48,876 bases of DNA from Synechococcus sp. WH 8020. GTDB lineage: Bacteria > Cyanobacteriota > Cyanobacteriia > PCC-6307 > Cyanobiaceae. Positions 23,683 to 32,551 of the stretch are shown one piece after another. The DNA lies in NCBI RefSeq assembly GCF_001040845.1, contig NZ_CP011941.1, forward strand, positions 1 through 48,876, given 5' to 3'. Below the pieces are notes generated by a model, which was not told where the DNA came from, did no database searches, and saw nothing but the letters and a program-made list of their open reading frames with translations. The translations under genes and the position numbers were made by a program. How positions within the stretch are numbered: position 1 is the first letter of the stretch; every line of letters begins with the position of its first letter.

Positions 23683-25683
23683 GGTTTGGAGTGTGGGCGA
23701 GTGCTGCGGGATCAGGCTCGGGTTGAAGGGGCTGCTCTTTGGTGGTGCGATCAGTCGCCGGACTAGGGCCAGCAAGGCACGGCCTTCCTGAGGTGCCTGC
23801 CGATCAACCCAGCATCCCGGCCGGCAAAACAGCCAACGGATCAGGGCATAGCGCTCTTGCCGCGGCAAGTGTCCCCAGTGGAGAAGGGCTTCTGTCTCTG
23901 TTGTGTGCATCAAGTTCACTGGTAAAGCCGGCAGCTCTTGGCACCAGCGCAGCCTGGAACTGGCAACCCATGGCAAGGGCGAACAGGAGTAGGTGATCCT
24001 GGCGCCGCTTTCGCTTAAGGACGTAATGCAGCAGGGGTAACGGTGCCCCCCGTCGTCTTCGATCCAGGCTTCTGTTTTGAGCTTTTGCCACGGGGAGAGG
24101 TCCTGTGCGGCAGGGTCCCAGCAGGCACGAATCGCCACGATCAAACTGAGCAGATTGATCACGCCCCACACCAAGCCGACCGGACGGCCGGCGAGCAGCT
24201 GAGCTGGCAGATCGCTGGCGTTGGAGAGCAGCCCGTAGAGGTTCACCAGATTGAACAGCACTAGGGCCAACAGTGGTAGCAGCAGCTCCGCGCTGTAGCT
24301 TCCGCGATCACGGCGCTGATGCTTGGGGGTCACCCGAAATCCACCGATGCGTCCAATCAGGTTGGCCAGCACGGTCACGGTGAGCGGAACGGTGAGCACC
24401 CAGCCAGTGAGTTCGCTCAAAAAAGCTGTTCGTGACCCACGGTTTAACCAGCCGAGGCTCAACACTTGCAAACTCCAAAGCGGTAGGAGCAAGGTCAATG
24501 CGGCTTGGCTGTTGAGCAAGATCGGGATGATGCCCAGAAGGCCGTAGCTGAGTGGCATCAGCATCAGCACTAGCCTTGGCACGTTGTTGAACCAATGCAT
24601 CACGCCCTCGAGGTAAGCGATGCGTTGCCCAAGCGATAACCCTTGACGACGCAAGGGGCCGCTGCTGAGTCTGAGGCTTTGCAACGTGCCAGAGGCCCAG
24701 CGTTGGCGCTGGTGCACGAAATCAGCCATCGTTTCCGCTGCCAAGCCAGCGCTGAGCTTTTCCTGCAGATAAAGCAGTCGCCAGTGCTGACGGGTCAGGC
24801 TGATGCCGGTCACGAAATCCTCAGAGATGGCTTGTTCCACGAAGCCACCGATTTGGTCGAGTGCTTTCCGTTTCACCACAAACGATGTGCCTGCACACAC
24901 CACGGCCCCCCAGCCATCCCGGACCGGTTGAATCCAGCGGTAGAAACTTTCTTCATCAGATAAAAGCCAGTTTTCCATCCCCAGATTGCGCATCACTGGG
25001 TCGGCGTTGATGAAGGTTTGAGGGGTCTGAATGAGCGCAACCTCAGGTTCGAGAAGGAATCCAATGCTGCGATCAAGAAAGGTGCGTTGGGGAATGAAGT
25101 CGGCGTCGAAGACGGCAATCAGCTCTCCTCGGCAGTGGCGCAAACCATGGTTGAGATTGCCGGCCTTGGCATTGACGCGCTCCGCTCGGTGCAAGTAACG
25201 ACACCCGAGCTCGGTAGCGAGCGCTTTCACCTCTTGACGACCGCTGTCGTCGAGAACCCACACCTTGGTGTGGGGATAGGACAAGTTTGTGCAGCCAATT
25301 AGGGCTCGTTCGAGCACCTTGATGGGCTCGCCATAGGTGGGAACCAAGATGTCCACGTGTGGTTCCCAGCCGCTTTCAGCCCAGCGCTTTTGTCGGTCAT
25401 TGATCTCGAAGCGGCGATCGGGGAACCTCCTCCAAGCCAGCCAGAGCGGTACCAATCCAACGAGCAGCAACCAGGCCTCAGCGAGCAGGAGCAGCATGCT
25501 GAGGGTGATCGATAAGCGACTATCGAAGTTGAGGCTGGAGGTCACTCTCCAGATCAAATAGCGAAAGGTGAACAGACTGATCAGCAGGATCAGGCTGCGC
25601 CGTCCCCAGATCGGGGTGTCTTGTTCGGGGCGACGGATCAGCCAGAGCGGCCAGAGCAGCAGCAGAAGCAACAACGCATTCAT
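23635..25683 (-). CDS. BcsA-like family 2 glycosyltransferase (cellulose synthase-like)
   Basis: A 682-residue membrane glycosyltransferase that should polymerise and export a beta-linked polysaccharide. Two or three N-terminal membrane helices precede the GT2 domain: VDILVPTYGEPIKVLERAL, VLDDSGR (D), FDADFIPQRTFLDR (DxD), AISEDFVTG (TED-like) and QRQRWASGTLQSLR (QxxRW). Further membrane helices lie at about residues 355-520. The C-terminal part (CCITSLSESGARI) resembles the second half of a PilZ cyclic-di-GMP-binding motif, but a clear RxxxR is not seen. No bcsB or bcsC is adjacent, so the polymer may not be cellulose. It overlaps the Dus stop (ATGA) and is probably cotranscribed. Confidence 0.88.
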   Translation of the reverse strand: MNALLLLLLLWPLWLIRRPEQDTPIWGRRSLILLISLFTFRYLIWRVTSSLNFDSRLSITLSMLLLLAEAWLLLVGLVPLWLAWRRFPDRRFEINDRQKRWAESGWEPHVDILVPTYGEPIKVLERALIGCTNLSYPHTKVWVLDDSGRQEVKALATELGCRYLHRAERVNAKAGNLNHGLRHCRGELIAVFDADFIPQRTFLDRSIGFLLEPEVALIQTPQTFINADPVMRNLGMENWLLSDEESFYRWIQPVRDGWGAVVCAGTSFVVKRKALDQIGGFVEQAISEDFVTGISLTRQHWRLLYLQEKLSAGLAAETMADFVHQRQRWASGTLQSLRLSSGPLRRQGLSLGQRIAYLEGVMHWFNNVPRLVLMLMPLSYGLLGIIPILLNSQAALTLLLPLWSLQVLSLGWLNRGSRTAFLSELTGWVLTVPLTVTVLANLIGRIGGFRVTPKHQRRDRGSYSAELLLPLLALVLFNLVNLYGLLSNASDLPAQLLAGRPVGLVWGVINLLSLIVAIRACWDPAAQDLSPWQKLKTEAWIEDDGGHRYPCCITSLSESGARITYSCSPLPWVASSRLRWCQELPALPVNLMHTTETEALLHWGHLPRQERYALIRWLFCRPGCWVDRQAPQEGRALLALVRRLIAPPKSSPFNPSLIPQHSPTLQTSAHEKIPRPRDCLRG

Positions 25684-26675
25684 TCCATTCGCTGCATCTG
25701 TTGATCGAGCAAATCAAGGGCCGTGGCGGGCGTGGGCGCGCGCATCAGCTGTTGCCGAAACTGGGATGCGCCCTGGAAGCCAGTGCAGGTCCAGCTCATG
25801 TGTTTCCGGGCAATCAAGAGGCCGTGATCTCCACGAGCCTCGATCAGCGCCAGGAGTTGCTCCTTGGCGAGGGCTAAGCGCGCCATCGGTGCGGGTGTGG
25901 CTGGAATCGGTCGATCACTGAGTGCTGCATCGATTTGGCCCACAAGCCAAGGGGCACCCATGCTTCCGCGACCCACCATCACGCCATCGGCGCCGGTGAT
26001 GCGCAAACAACGCAGTGCTTTCTCAGGGCTGTTGACATCCCCATTGGCGATCACGGGAATGCTGAGGGCTGCTTTGACAGCGGCAATGGCGTTCCAATCC
26101 GCAGTGCCGCTGAAGCGTTGCTCTCTCGTGCGCCCGTGGAGCGTCAGCATTCGCGCCCCTGCCTCCTCCAGGCGTCGGCACCAGTTCACGGCGGCCTCAG
26201 CCCCTACAGCGTTGTGTTCACCACACCAGCCGAGACGGGTTTTCACCGTGACCGGAAGTCCCACTGCGGCCACTACGGTGTCGACAATTCTGCAAGCCAG
26301 ATCCGGGTCACGAATCAGACCGCTGCCACCGCCTTTTCGGGCGATTTTGCGTACAGGACAGCCCATATTGATGTCGATCAGAAAGGCCCCGGCATCGGCC
26401 GCACGACGGGCTGCATCGGCCATGGCGTCGGGATGGTGATCAAACAGCTGTACCCCGATGGGCCCTGTTTCGTCCTGCAGACCGTCCATCTTGAGTTGTC
26501 CGTGGCCCAATTCAAGGCTGGTGGCATTCACCATTTCGGTAAATAGCAATGCATCGGGAGCCCAGCGGCGCACCAGTTGCCTAAAAATCCGATCGCTGAC
26601 GCCAGCGAGAGGGGATTGCAGTGCGCGGCATCTGAGTTGTCGCTCTAAAAGTCGACCCTGAATCTTCAGCGGCAT
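25680..26675 (-). CDS. dus: tRNA-dihydrouridine synthase
   Basis: A 331-residue FMN-dependent TIM-barrel enzyme reducing uridines in the tRNA D-loop. The signature DINMGCPVRKIARKGGGSGL contains the catalytic cysteine; upstream are ALQSPLAGVSDRIFRQLVR and GVQLFDHHPDAMADAA; downstream VKTRLGW, LTLHGRTREQRFSGTADW and VIANGDVNSPEKAL with ADGVMVGRGSMGAPWL. The overall pattern is DusB-like. Start is ATG 26675. It is followed with a 4-base overlap by the GT2 gene, an odd functional pair that is probably only a transcription unit. DUF1823 is divergent. Confidence 0.93.
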   Translation of the reverse strand: MPLKIQGRLLERQLRCRALQSPLAGVSDRIFRQLVRRWAPDALLFTEMVNATSLELGHGQLKMDGLQDETGPIGVQLFDHHPDAMADAARRAADAGAFLIDINMGCPVRKIARKGGGSGLIRDPDLACRIVDTVVAAVGLPVTVKTRLGWCGEHNAVGAEAAVNWCRRLEEAGARMLTLHGRTREQRFSGTADWNAIAAVKAALSIPVIANGDVNSPEKALRCLRITGADGVMVGRGSMGAPWLVGQIDAALSDRPIPATPAPMARLALAKEQLLALIEARGDHGLLIARKHMSWTCTGFQGASQFRQQLMRAPTPATALDLLDQQMQRME

Positions 26676-26797
26676 GGCCAGAGGCCGAAGACCTATTCAT
26701 TCTGCTGGTCAGGCTGTTGGTCTGAGAGTTGATCGGACGTTTGGACTTGTCAAGGCAAGACGATGGGGCGAAGGATGGATGTCTTCGGTCTGCTCGC

Positions 26798-27259
26798 ATG
26801 CCCCCTACCCCTTGGCCGCTTAGCCGCTTGTTGTTGGATCGAATCCTGGACGACCGAGTGAGTGATCGCTTTGTGGCAGAGCGGGTTTGGGAGCGCTTGG
26901 GGTACCAGCCGGATGGGGAGGGACTGATCTGGCTGGCTGGGCCTGAGACACCCTCGGCGTGGCGAGAGGCGTTCCCCCAGGCCCCCGAAGTGATCAGTAT
27001 TCGCCCCGCCTCCGTGCAACTCACCCGCTCGATTCCACGCGAGCACAAACAGCTATTGAAAGAGCAGTTGAAGTTTGCCGGGTATCGAATCGGGGAGCTT
27101 TACCCACGGCGAACGCGTCGGGCTACTGCCGTGAATTGGCTTCTGGCTTGGCTGGCATCCCATGAGCAAGTGCTGGAGGAGGAGGGACCCTTGCCATTGC
27201 TGCTCGATCCGCCGCTCAACCCAGTGAGCGGCCATCCCGGTGATCTCCCTGTGCGTTGA
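26798..27259 (+). CDS. DUF1823 protein
   Basis: A 153-residue soluble protein of the DUF1823 family, restricted to cyanobacteria and plants; function unknown. The family pattern is visible: LSRLLLDRILDDRVSDRFVA, VWERLGYQP, FPQAPEVISIRPASVQLTRS, and RRTRRATAVNWLLAW. I chose ATG 26798 (MPPTPWPLSR) because upstream in-frame residues to 26729 have no resemblance to family members and overlap the dus promoter region. Confidence 0.85.
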   Translation: MPPTPWPLSRLLLDRILDDRVSDRFVAERVWERLGYQPDGEGLIWLAGPETPSAWREAFPQAPEVISIRPASVQLTRSIPREHKQLLKEQLKFAGYRIGELYPRRTRRATAVNWLLAWLASHEQVLEEEGPLPLLLDPPLNPVSGHPGDLPVR

Positions 27260-27388
27260 GGCTTAGGTCTCGAGGCTTTTGAATGCCTGACCAACGGAAC
27301 AGCCTTGCCCCCGCATGGGCTTCATGACAAGGAGGCCTAGTCGAATGGCCTTGTCCGTATTGATCCATCCGCATCACGATGCGGGCAT

Positions 27389-27421
27389 AAAAAAAGAACA
27401 GTCGTCCTCTGCTGACTGTTC
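27389..27421 (-). terminator. Rho-independent terminator (minus strand)
   Basis: A perfect 8-bp stem GAACAGTC/GACTGTTC (27396-27403 with 27414-27421) is followed on the minus strand by seven T. It is the second of two minus-strand terminators downstream of the DUF3104 gene. Its T-poor plus-strand side makes it unlikely to serve DUF1823. Confidence 0.7.
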
Positions 27422-27517
27422 TCTTCGGCGATCACGGGGGTGCTTCGCCTCATGATCAACATGGCTGCAGAGAAGGCAGGTGTCCGTAGAGACAAGTGCT
27501 TATTTCCCCTTGGGCAC

Positions 27518-27543
27518 AAAAAAGGAGGGTGTCTAACCCCTCC
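27518..27543 (-). terminator. Rho-independent terminator (minus strand)
   Basis: A GC-rich stem (27524-27530 with 27536-27543, one bulge) is followed on the minus strand by six T. It lies about 95 bp downstream of the DUF3104 stop and is the nearer of two terminators for that gene. Confidence 0.7.
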
Positions 27544-27636
27544 CGTCAGGATCTCCGTTCCACCGAAGCTCCTCTACGCAAGTTGTAAGACATACGGTTC
27601 TTGCGTTGAAGGGCGGTTCTCCTCCCCGTTGGTGAG

Positions 27637-27912
27637 TCAAACGTTGAGCGTCAGCTCATCGAAGGACCTGACGACATGCGTGACTTCATCCGCGTTGACC
27701 CAGAGGATGCAGCCGTCATCCACGTTGGCGATCTGGAACATCGTGTTCACTCTTGGGTCTCTAGCGCCCCCTTCGCAGAAGACGACTTGTCCCATCCACC
27801 AATTGGCATCGGGTTCCAAGGCGACCCGTTGCTCTGCCTGGATGATCACGTAGTCACCAGGCTTGACGTTCAGGAACGCTGGAGCCTTCGCTTCAGCCAT
27901 TGAGTTGCTCAT
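27637..27912 (-). CDS. DUF3104 protein
   Basis: A 91-residue soluble protein matching DUF3104, a family common in marine picocyanobacteria and often present in several copies; function unknown. The conserved core is visible: LNVKPGDYVIIQ, WWMGQVVFCEGGARDP, VNTMFQIANVDDG and WVNADEVTHVV, which reads as a small beta-barrel. Start is ATG 27912 (MSNSMAEA) or the in-frame ATG at 27900. It is a single-gene unit with two consecutive terminators downstream. Confidence 0.85.
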   Translation of the reverse strand: MSNSMAEAKAPAFLNVKPGDYVIIQAEQRVALEPDANWWMGQVVFCEGGARDPRVNTMFQIANVDDGCILWVNADEVTHVVRSFDELTLNV

Positions 27913-28094
27913 TAGTACATATGAGCTATTTGCCTGGTTCTAGGTCACGCGCGTGCGTCGGTCAAGCGCTTCAAGGCGTGCCGATTCCGGTTGTCCCTTT
28001 CAGTTGCCGCCAGAGGTGGGGAGGCCTGAAAGGGTTGATTCTTGGAGCCGTTGCTATGGCTGAGTTTCTTCGGTCGGATTGATGGGATTGACCT

Positions 28095-28478
28095 TTAGGC
28101 CTGGATGATGACCTTGGTGCCTTTGGGTGTGTTTTCGAACAGCCAGCGAGCCTGTTGAGTCGGCATGCGCACGCAACCGTGGCTCCTGGGCACGCCAAAG
28201 GACTGGCCAGCGTCTTCTTGCCAGGGAGCAGCGTGCATGCAAATGGCCTCGTTGGCAGTGATGCACATGGCGTAGGGCACGTCGGGAGAGACATAGGTGC
28301 GCCCCCGCATCGTCACCGAGCGGTACTTCGTGAGCACGGAGGCATGGCCCGTGGGGGTGGGGGACGAGGCTTTGCCCGTGCTCACGGGAATCACTCGGAC
28401 GGTTTGCGCTTGCTCGTTAAGCACTGTGAGGGTCTGATCGGAGAGATCGACCACGAGCGTTGCAATGAGCTCAAGCAT
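28095..28478 (-). CDS. L,D-transpeptidase (YkuD domain), short form
   Basis: A 127-residue protein that is almost only the YkuD catalytic domain, which forms 3-3 cross-links in peptidoglycan or attaches proteins to it. It shows VVDLSDQTLTVLNE, VSTGKASSPTPTGHASVLTK, and the catalytic segment with MHAAPWQ and SHGCVRM (catalytic Cys, His). No signal peptide or membrane anchor is seen: the first residues (MLELIATLVVDLSDQ) already belong to the domain. Either export is by an unusual route, or the true start lies elsewhere, or the substrate is cytoplasmic. It is divergent from der. Confidence 0.88.
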   Translation of the reverse strand: MLELIATLVVDLSDQTLTVLNEQAQTVRVIPVSTGKASSPTPTGHASVLTKYRSVTMRGRTYVSPDVPYAMCITANEAICMHAAPWQEDAGQSFGVPRSHGCVRMPTQQARWLFENTPKGTKVIIQA

Positions 28479-28611
28479 GATTGTGCCGCTGGCGTCGCTG
28501 TCACAGACCTAGCTGTGTCGCATGCGTCTCATTCGTCTCGTTCTGAATGATTTCGCATTTCTGTGATGGGTCACCTCTGTACTGTCAAGAAAGTTTTTCT
28601 TGGCTCCTGTC

Positions 28612-29979
28612 TTGGCACGTCCGGTCGTCGCAATCATTGGGCGTCCCAACGTCGGCAAGTCCACCTTGGTGAACCGTCTCTGTCGAAGTCGTGAGGCCAT
28701 CGTTCACGACCAGCCAGGTGTGACGCGAGATCGCACCTATCAAGACGGGTATTGGGGCGATCGAGAATTCAAGGTGGTGGACACCGGAGGCTTGGTGTTC
28801 GATGACGACAGTGAGTTTCTTCCTGAGATCCGGGAGCAGGCCAGCCTCGCTCTCGCTGAAGCCAGCGTGGCTTTAGTGATTGTGGATGGTCAGCAGGGAC
28901 TCACAGCTGCCGATGAATCGATCGCGGAATGGCTGCGTACGCAGCGCTGCAAGACGCTGTTAGCGGTCAATAAGTGTGAGTCTCCCGAGCAGGGATTAGG
29001 CATGGCCGCCGAGTTTTGGCGGCTCGGTCTTGGTGAACCCCATCCGATTTCGGCGATCCATGGTGCTGGCACCGCTGAGCTGCTCGATCAGGTGCTCACC
29101 TTTCTTCCTCCCAAGGATGAGGAGAGTGATGAAGAGGAGCCAATTCAGCTCTCGATCATTGGCCGTCCCAACGTGGGCAAGTCCAGCTTGCTGAACTCCA
29201 TCTGTGGTGAGACGCGGGCCATTGTGAGTCCGATTCGTGGCACCACCCGCGACACCATTGATACGCGCATTGAACGGGAAAATCGTCGCTGGCGATTGAT
29301 TGACACTGCAGGCATTCGCCGGCGTCGCAGCGTGAATTACGGCCCAGAATTTTTTGGGATCAACCGCAGTTTTAAAGCGATCGAACGCAGTGATGTCTGC
29401 GTTTTAGTGATCGATGCTCTCGATGGTGTGACCGAGCAGGATCAACGCTTGGCGGGACGGATCGAAGAGGACGGCCGCGCTTGCGTGGTTGTGGTGAACA
29501 AGTGGGATGCGGTGGAAAAAGACAGCCATACGATGACCGCGATGGAAAAGGAGCTGCGCGCCAAGCTCTACTTTCTCGATTGGGCTCCAATGGTGTTCAC
29601 CTCTGCGCTCACGGGGCAGCGGGTCGACAGCATTTTCGCCTTGGCGGCTCTTGCTGTGGAGCAGCACCGCCGCAGGGTGAGCACATCAGTTGTGAACGAA
29701 GTGCTCAAGGAAGCACTCAGCTGGCGGAGTCCCCCCACCACCCGTGGTGGCCGGCAGGGCCGCTTGTATTACGGCACTCAGGTTGCAAGTCGTCCGCCCA
29801 GTTTCACCTTGTTTGTGAATGAGCCCAAGCTGTTTGGCGATACCTATCGCCGCTACGTGGAACGTCAAATCCGTGAAGGTCTCGGCTTTGATGGAACTCC
29901 GTTGAAGCTGTTCTGGCGAGGCAAGCAACAGAGGGATGCGGAAAAGGAGCTGGTCCGCCAGCAGAACCGCCAAGGCTGA
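28612..29979 (+). CDS. der: Ribosome-assembly GTPase Der (EngA)
   Basis: An essential double GTPase needed for 50S ribosomal subunit maturation. It has two G domains: [14 protein letters not shown] at the start with DTGG and NKCE, then a second [14 protein letters not shown] near residue 185 with DTAG and NKWD. A C-terminal KH-like domain follows ([20 protein letters not shown]). I chose TTG 28612, which begins [10 protein letters not shown] as in relatives; TTG 28600 adds four residues. Neither has a good Shine-Dalgarno sequence. It starts a plus-strand run with the EcfT gene 6 bp downstream, then pipX. Confidence 0.95.
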   Translation: MARPVVAIIGRPNVGKSTLVNRLCRSREAIVHDQPGVTRDRTYQDGYWGDREFKVVDTGGLVFDDDSEFLPEIREQASLALAEASVALVIVDGQQGLTAADESIAEWLRTQRCKTLLAVNKCESPEQGLGMAAEFWRLGLGEPHPISAIHGAGTAELLDQVLTFLPPKDEESDEEEPIQLSIIGRPNVGKSSLLNSICGETRAIVSPIRGTTRDTIDTRIERENRRWRLIDTAGIRRRRSVNYGPEFFGINRSFKAIERSDVCVLVIDALDGVTEQDQRLAGRIEEDGRACVVVVNKWDAVEKDSHTMTAMEKELRAKLYFLDWAPMVFTSALTGQRVDSIFALAALAVEQHRRRVSTSVVNEVLKEALSWRSPPTTRGGRQGRLYYGTQVASRPPSFTLFVNEPKLFGDTYRRYVERQIREGLGFDGTPLKLFWRGKQQRDAEKELVRQQNRQG

Positions 29980-29985
29980 TCCCCT

Positions 29986-30900
29986 ATGGACTGGTTGCGA
30001 CAGATTCCAATCGGGCAATATGTCGATGGCAGTGCTGGTTGGCTGCGTCTGATCGACCCTCGTTTGAAGCTGGGCTGGGTTGTGATGTTTTTGTTGACCC
30101 CCGTGCTGGCGGGTCCGTTGTGGCGTCTCGGGCTCGTTCTGGCCTTGATGGTGATCACCGCTCTGAGTGGCTTGCCGATCAGGTTGTGGTGGCGCTCCCT
30201 GCTCCTGGTGCTCTGTCTGGGGATTGGCTTTGGCCTCCTGGCGATGTTTTTGCCAACGGGAGATCCAGCCGCCACGCTGGCCGTTCGGCCTGTCCAGGAG
30301 TTGCAGGGTTTGTCTCTGCAAACCCCCAGCTGGGAGTTGTTTCGCCTTGGTCCTGTCCAACTTGGGCCACTCAACCTGGGCCCACTGTCCGTGGATCGGC
30401 GATCGGCTGAGCTCGGTCTCAACAGCGCAACGTTGCTTGTCACCGTGGTGCACAGCGTGAATCTCATGCTGCTGTCCACGCCAAGCGAGGATCTGATGTG
30501 GGCCCTGAATTGGTTTTTGTTCCCCCTAACCAAGCTTGGTTTGCCAGTGGATCGTCTTTGCTTTCAGCTGCTGTTGGCGCTTCGTTTTCTGCCCTTGGTG
30601 CAAGAGGAACTGCAGAATCTGGTGCGTTCAGTCGCGAGTCGAGCGGTCAATCTCCGTCAGTTGGGATTCAAGGCTTCCTTCGGATTGCTCCTGTCGGTGG
30701 GAGAACGCCTTCTCGCCAATATTTTGTTGCGCGCTGAGCAAGGCGCTGATGCCTTGATTGCTAGGGGAGGGCGGTGGCTTCCTGCGGATTGCTTCCGCCC
30801 TGTTCAAAGCACCTCTCCCTTGGCTCGTGGTTTGAACCTGCTGTCATTTGTGATCCTTCTCGTGGTCGTTGGATTGCGAGGCAGGTACGGTGCTCTCTAA
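29986..30900 (+). CDS. Energy-coupling factor transporter transmembrane protein (EcfT/CbiQ family)
   Basis: A 304-residue membrane protein of the EcfT/CbiQ family, the scaffold that joins ATPase subunits to a substrate-binding S component in ECF vitamin or metal uptake systems. It has about five or six membrane segments and the coupling-helix signature ending in ADALIARGG (the Ala-Arg-Gly motif). The start DPRLKLGWVVMFLL is typical. It lacks a partner ATPase or S component in the window, so it must work with subunits encoded elsewhere or has another role. It sits 6 bp after der and 18 bp before pipX. Confidence 0.88.
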   Translation: MDWLRQIPIGQYVDGSAGWLRLIDPRLKLGWVVMFLLTPVLAGPLWRLGLVLALMVITALSGLPIRLWWRSLLLVLCLGIGFGLLAMFLPTGDPAATLAVRPVQELQGLSLQTPSWELFRLGPVQLGPLNLGPLSVDRRSAELGLNSATLLVTVVHSVNLMLLSTPSEDLMWALNWFLFPLTKLGLPVDRLCFQLLLALRFLPLVQEELQNLVRSVASRAVNLRQLGFKASFGLLLSVGERLLANILLRAEQGADALIARGGRWLPADCFRPVQSTSPLARGLNLLSFVILLVVVGLRGRYGAL

Positions 30901-30918
30901 ATCTTGACGGACTGAGTT

Positions 30919-31185
30919 GTGGGAGCGGAGCGTTATCTCAATCACCCCACCTTCGGAATGCTGTATCAGGTGTCGACCGCTGGCGAGGGTCGGGATCTGT
31001 ACGCCACTCTCTACGCCCAGCGCATGTTTTTCTTGGTGACGCTGCAACCGAGAGGTGCGCAGTTTGAGGTGATTCCTTATCAGGACGCCCGGCATCATGC
31101 AGAGCTTCATCTGGCGCGCTGCCGTCGTGATCGCGTTGCCGATTTCGCGGATTGGAAGCAGCTGTTCGATCAAACCTTCATTTGA
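30919..31185 (+). CDS. pipX: PII-interacting protein X
   Basis: An 88-residue coactivator of NtcA; when 2-oxoglutarate is low it is sequestered by PII (GlnB). The N-terminal Tudor-like (TLD) domain is recognisable from YLNHPTFGMLYQVS, LYATLYAQRMFFLV and PYQDARHHAELHLARC, followed by two C-terminal helices. Start is GTG 30919, preceded by the 18-bp gap after the EcfT gene. The stop overlaps the pipY start (TGATG), the known cyanobacterial pipX-pipY arrangement. Confidence 0.95.
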   Translation: MGAERYLNHPTFGMLYQVSTAGEGRDLYATLYAQRMFFLVTLQPRGAQFEVIPYQDARHHAELHLARCRRDRVADFADWKQLFDQTFI

Positions 31186-31859
31186 TGGTGTCCAGCAGCT
31201 CAGACTCTGAGACGGTTCAGTCCCGCTGGCAGGCGATTCAGGCTGAGTGTCCAGATGCCACTCATTTGCTTGCTGTCAGCAAAGGCCACCCTGCCGATGT
31301 GGTGCGTGAACTGGCCGCTTTGGGACAAGTTGATTTTGGCGAGAGCAGGGTGCAGGAAGCACTCCCGAAACAACAGGCCTTGGAAGATCTCAGTGGCTTG
31401 CGTTGGCATTTCATAGGACGCCTGCAGGCCAACAAAGTTCGGGCTGTCGTGCGAGCCTTTCCCGTGATTCATTCGATCGATTCTCAGGGACTCGCAGAGC
31501 GCACATCAAGGATTGCACTGGAGGAAAACCAGAATCCGGAGGTGTTTTTTCAGGTCAAGCTTCGAGACGACCCGGCGAAGGGTGGCTGGGAGCCGGATGC
31601 TTTGCGTGAGGTTTGGCCACAGTTGCAGTTACTCCCAGGCTTGAAGCCCATTGGGCTGATGACCATGGCCCCACTTGGCTTAGGGCCGGAAGAGCGTCAG
31701 ATCCTCTTTCATGACTGCAGAACCCTCGCGGATGAGCTCGCTTTGTCCGATTGCTCGATGGGCATGAGCGGAGACTGGAAGCAGGCGGCACAGGCTGGTG
31801 CTACCTGGATTCGCGTGGGATCTGGATTGTTTGGACCGAGACCTGAACACTTGGTTTGA
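31185..31859 (+). CDS. pipY: PLP homeostasis protein PipY (YggS/PROSC family)
   Basis: A 224-residue PLP-binding protein that buffers pyridoxal phosphate and affects amino-acid and keto-acid balance. Family motifs: LLAVSKGHPADVVRELAALG with the PLP lysine, DFGESRVQEALPKQ, WHFIGRLQANKVRAVV, HSIDS, GLMTMAP and MGMSGDWKQAAQAGATWIRV with GSGLFGPR. Start ATG 31185 overlaps the pipX stop, so translation is coupled. The longer upstream frame is a shadow of pipX. Together with pipX it forms the nitrogen-signalling operon. Confidence 0.94.
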   Translation: MVSSSSDSETVQSRWQAIQAECPDATHLLAVSKGHPADVVRELAALGQVDFGESRVQEALPKQQALEDLSGLRWHFIGRLQANKVRAVVRAFPVIHSIDSQGLAERTSRIALEENQNPEVFFQVKLRDDPAKGGWEPDALREVWPQLQLLPGLKPIGLMTMAPLGLGPEERQILFHDCRTLADELALSDCSMGMSGDWKQAAQAGATWIRVGSGLFGPRPEHLV

Positions 31860-31968
31860 CCCCCCCATTCAGCAGGATGGTCGGTTGTGAAGATGATCAA
31901 ATCGCCTAGTCACTCTTGCTCACAACTCCGTAGAGCGCTATTCAGGGTCCAGGTTTGATTCATTTCCG

Positions 31969-32544
31969 GTGTCACTGATTTCTCGTCTTCGTGCTGTCGT
32001 TGCGGGTGATGATTACCTTGATGGTGATTATGACGATCTCGATTACGACACTGGCGAGCAGGACGAAGTCGAGGAAGGTCCGTCCCACTCCATGTCGAGT
32101 GCTTTGGCAACTCTTGAGTCGGGCAATCCCTTTGACAGTGAGCCATCTTTCACTGGCTCCAATGTGATTGGGATGCCTGGTATCAGCACCGGAACGGCTG
32201 AGGTTTCCTTGATGGAACCCCGCAGTTTTGATGAAATGCCTGGAGCGATCCAAGCCCTGCGTGAGCGTAAAACGGTGATCCTTAATCTCACGATGATGGA
32301 GCCGGATCAAGCCCAGCGCGCAGTGGACTTTGTTGCAGGTGGAACCTTTGCCATTGATGGTCATCAAGAGCGTGTTGGCGAAAGCATTTTTCTGTTCGCG
32401 CCCAGCTGCGTGACCGTGACCAACGCCACCCAGGACGAAGCCTCCGTTCCGACTCACGTTTCAAAGGACGTTGAGCAAGCGTCCGCCGAGGCCAGCATCG
32501 CTCCGACTCCCGCCTGGAGTGCCACAAGCGCCACCGCACTTTGA
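31969..32544 (+). CDS. sepF: Cell division protein SepF
   Basis: A 191-residue cytosolic protein that bundles FtsZ and helps anchor the Z-ring. The N-terminus starts with a short amphipathic segment ([13 protein letters not shown]), followed by an acidic linker. The SepF core is at about residues 80-155: [69 protein letters not shown] short Ala/Ser-rich tail ends it. Start is GTG 31969. It lies 110 bp after pipY and 8 bp before proC. Confidence 0.94.
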   Translation: MSLISRLRAVVAGDDYLDGDYDDLDYDTGEQDEVEEGPSHSMSSALATLESGNPFDSEPSFTGSNVIGMPGISTGTAEVSLMEPRSFDEMPGAIQALRERKTVILNLTMMEPDQAQRAVDFVAGGTFAIDGHQERVGESIFLFAPSCVTVTNATQDEASVPTHVSKDVEQASAEASIAPTPAWSATSATAL

Positions 32545-32551
32545 TCCATCA

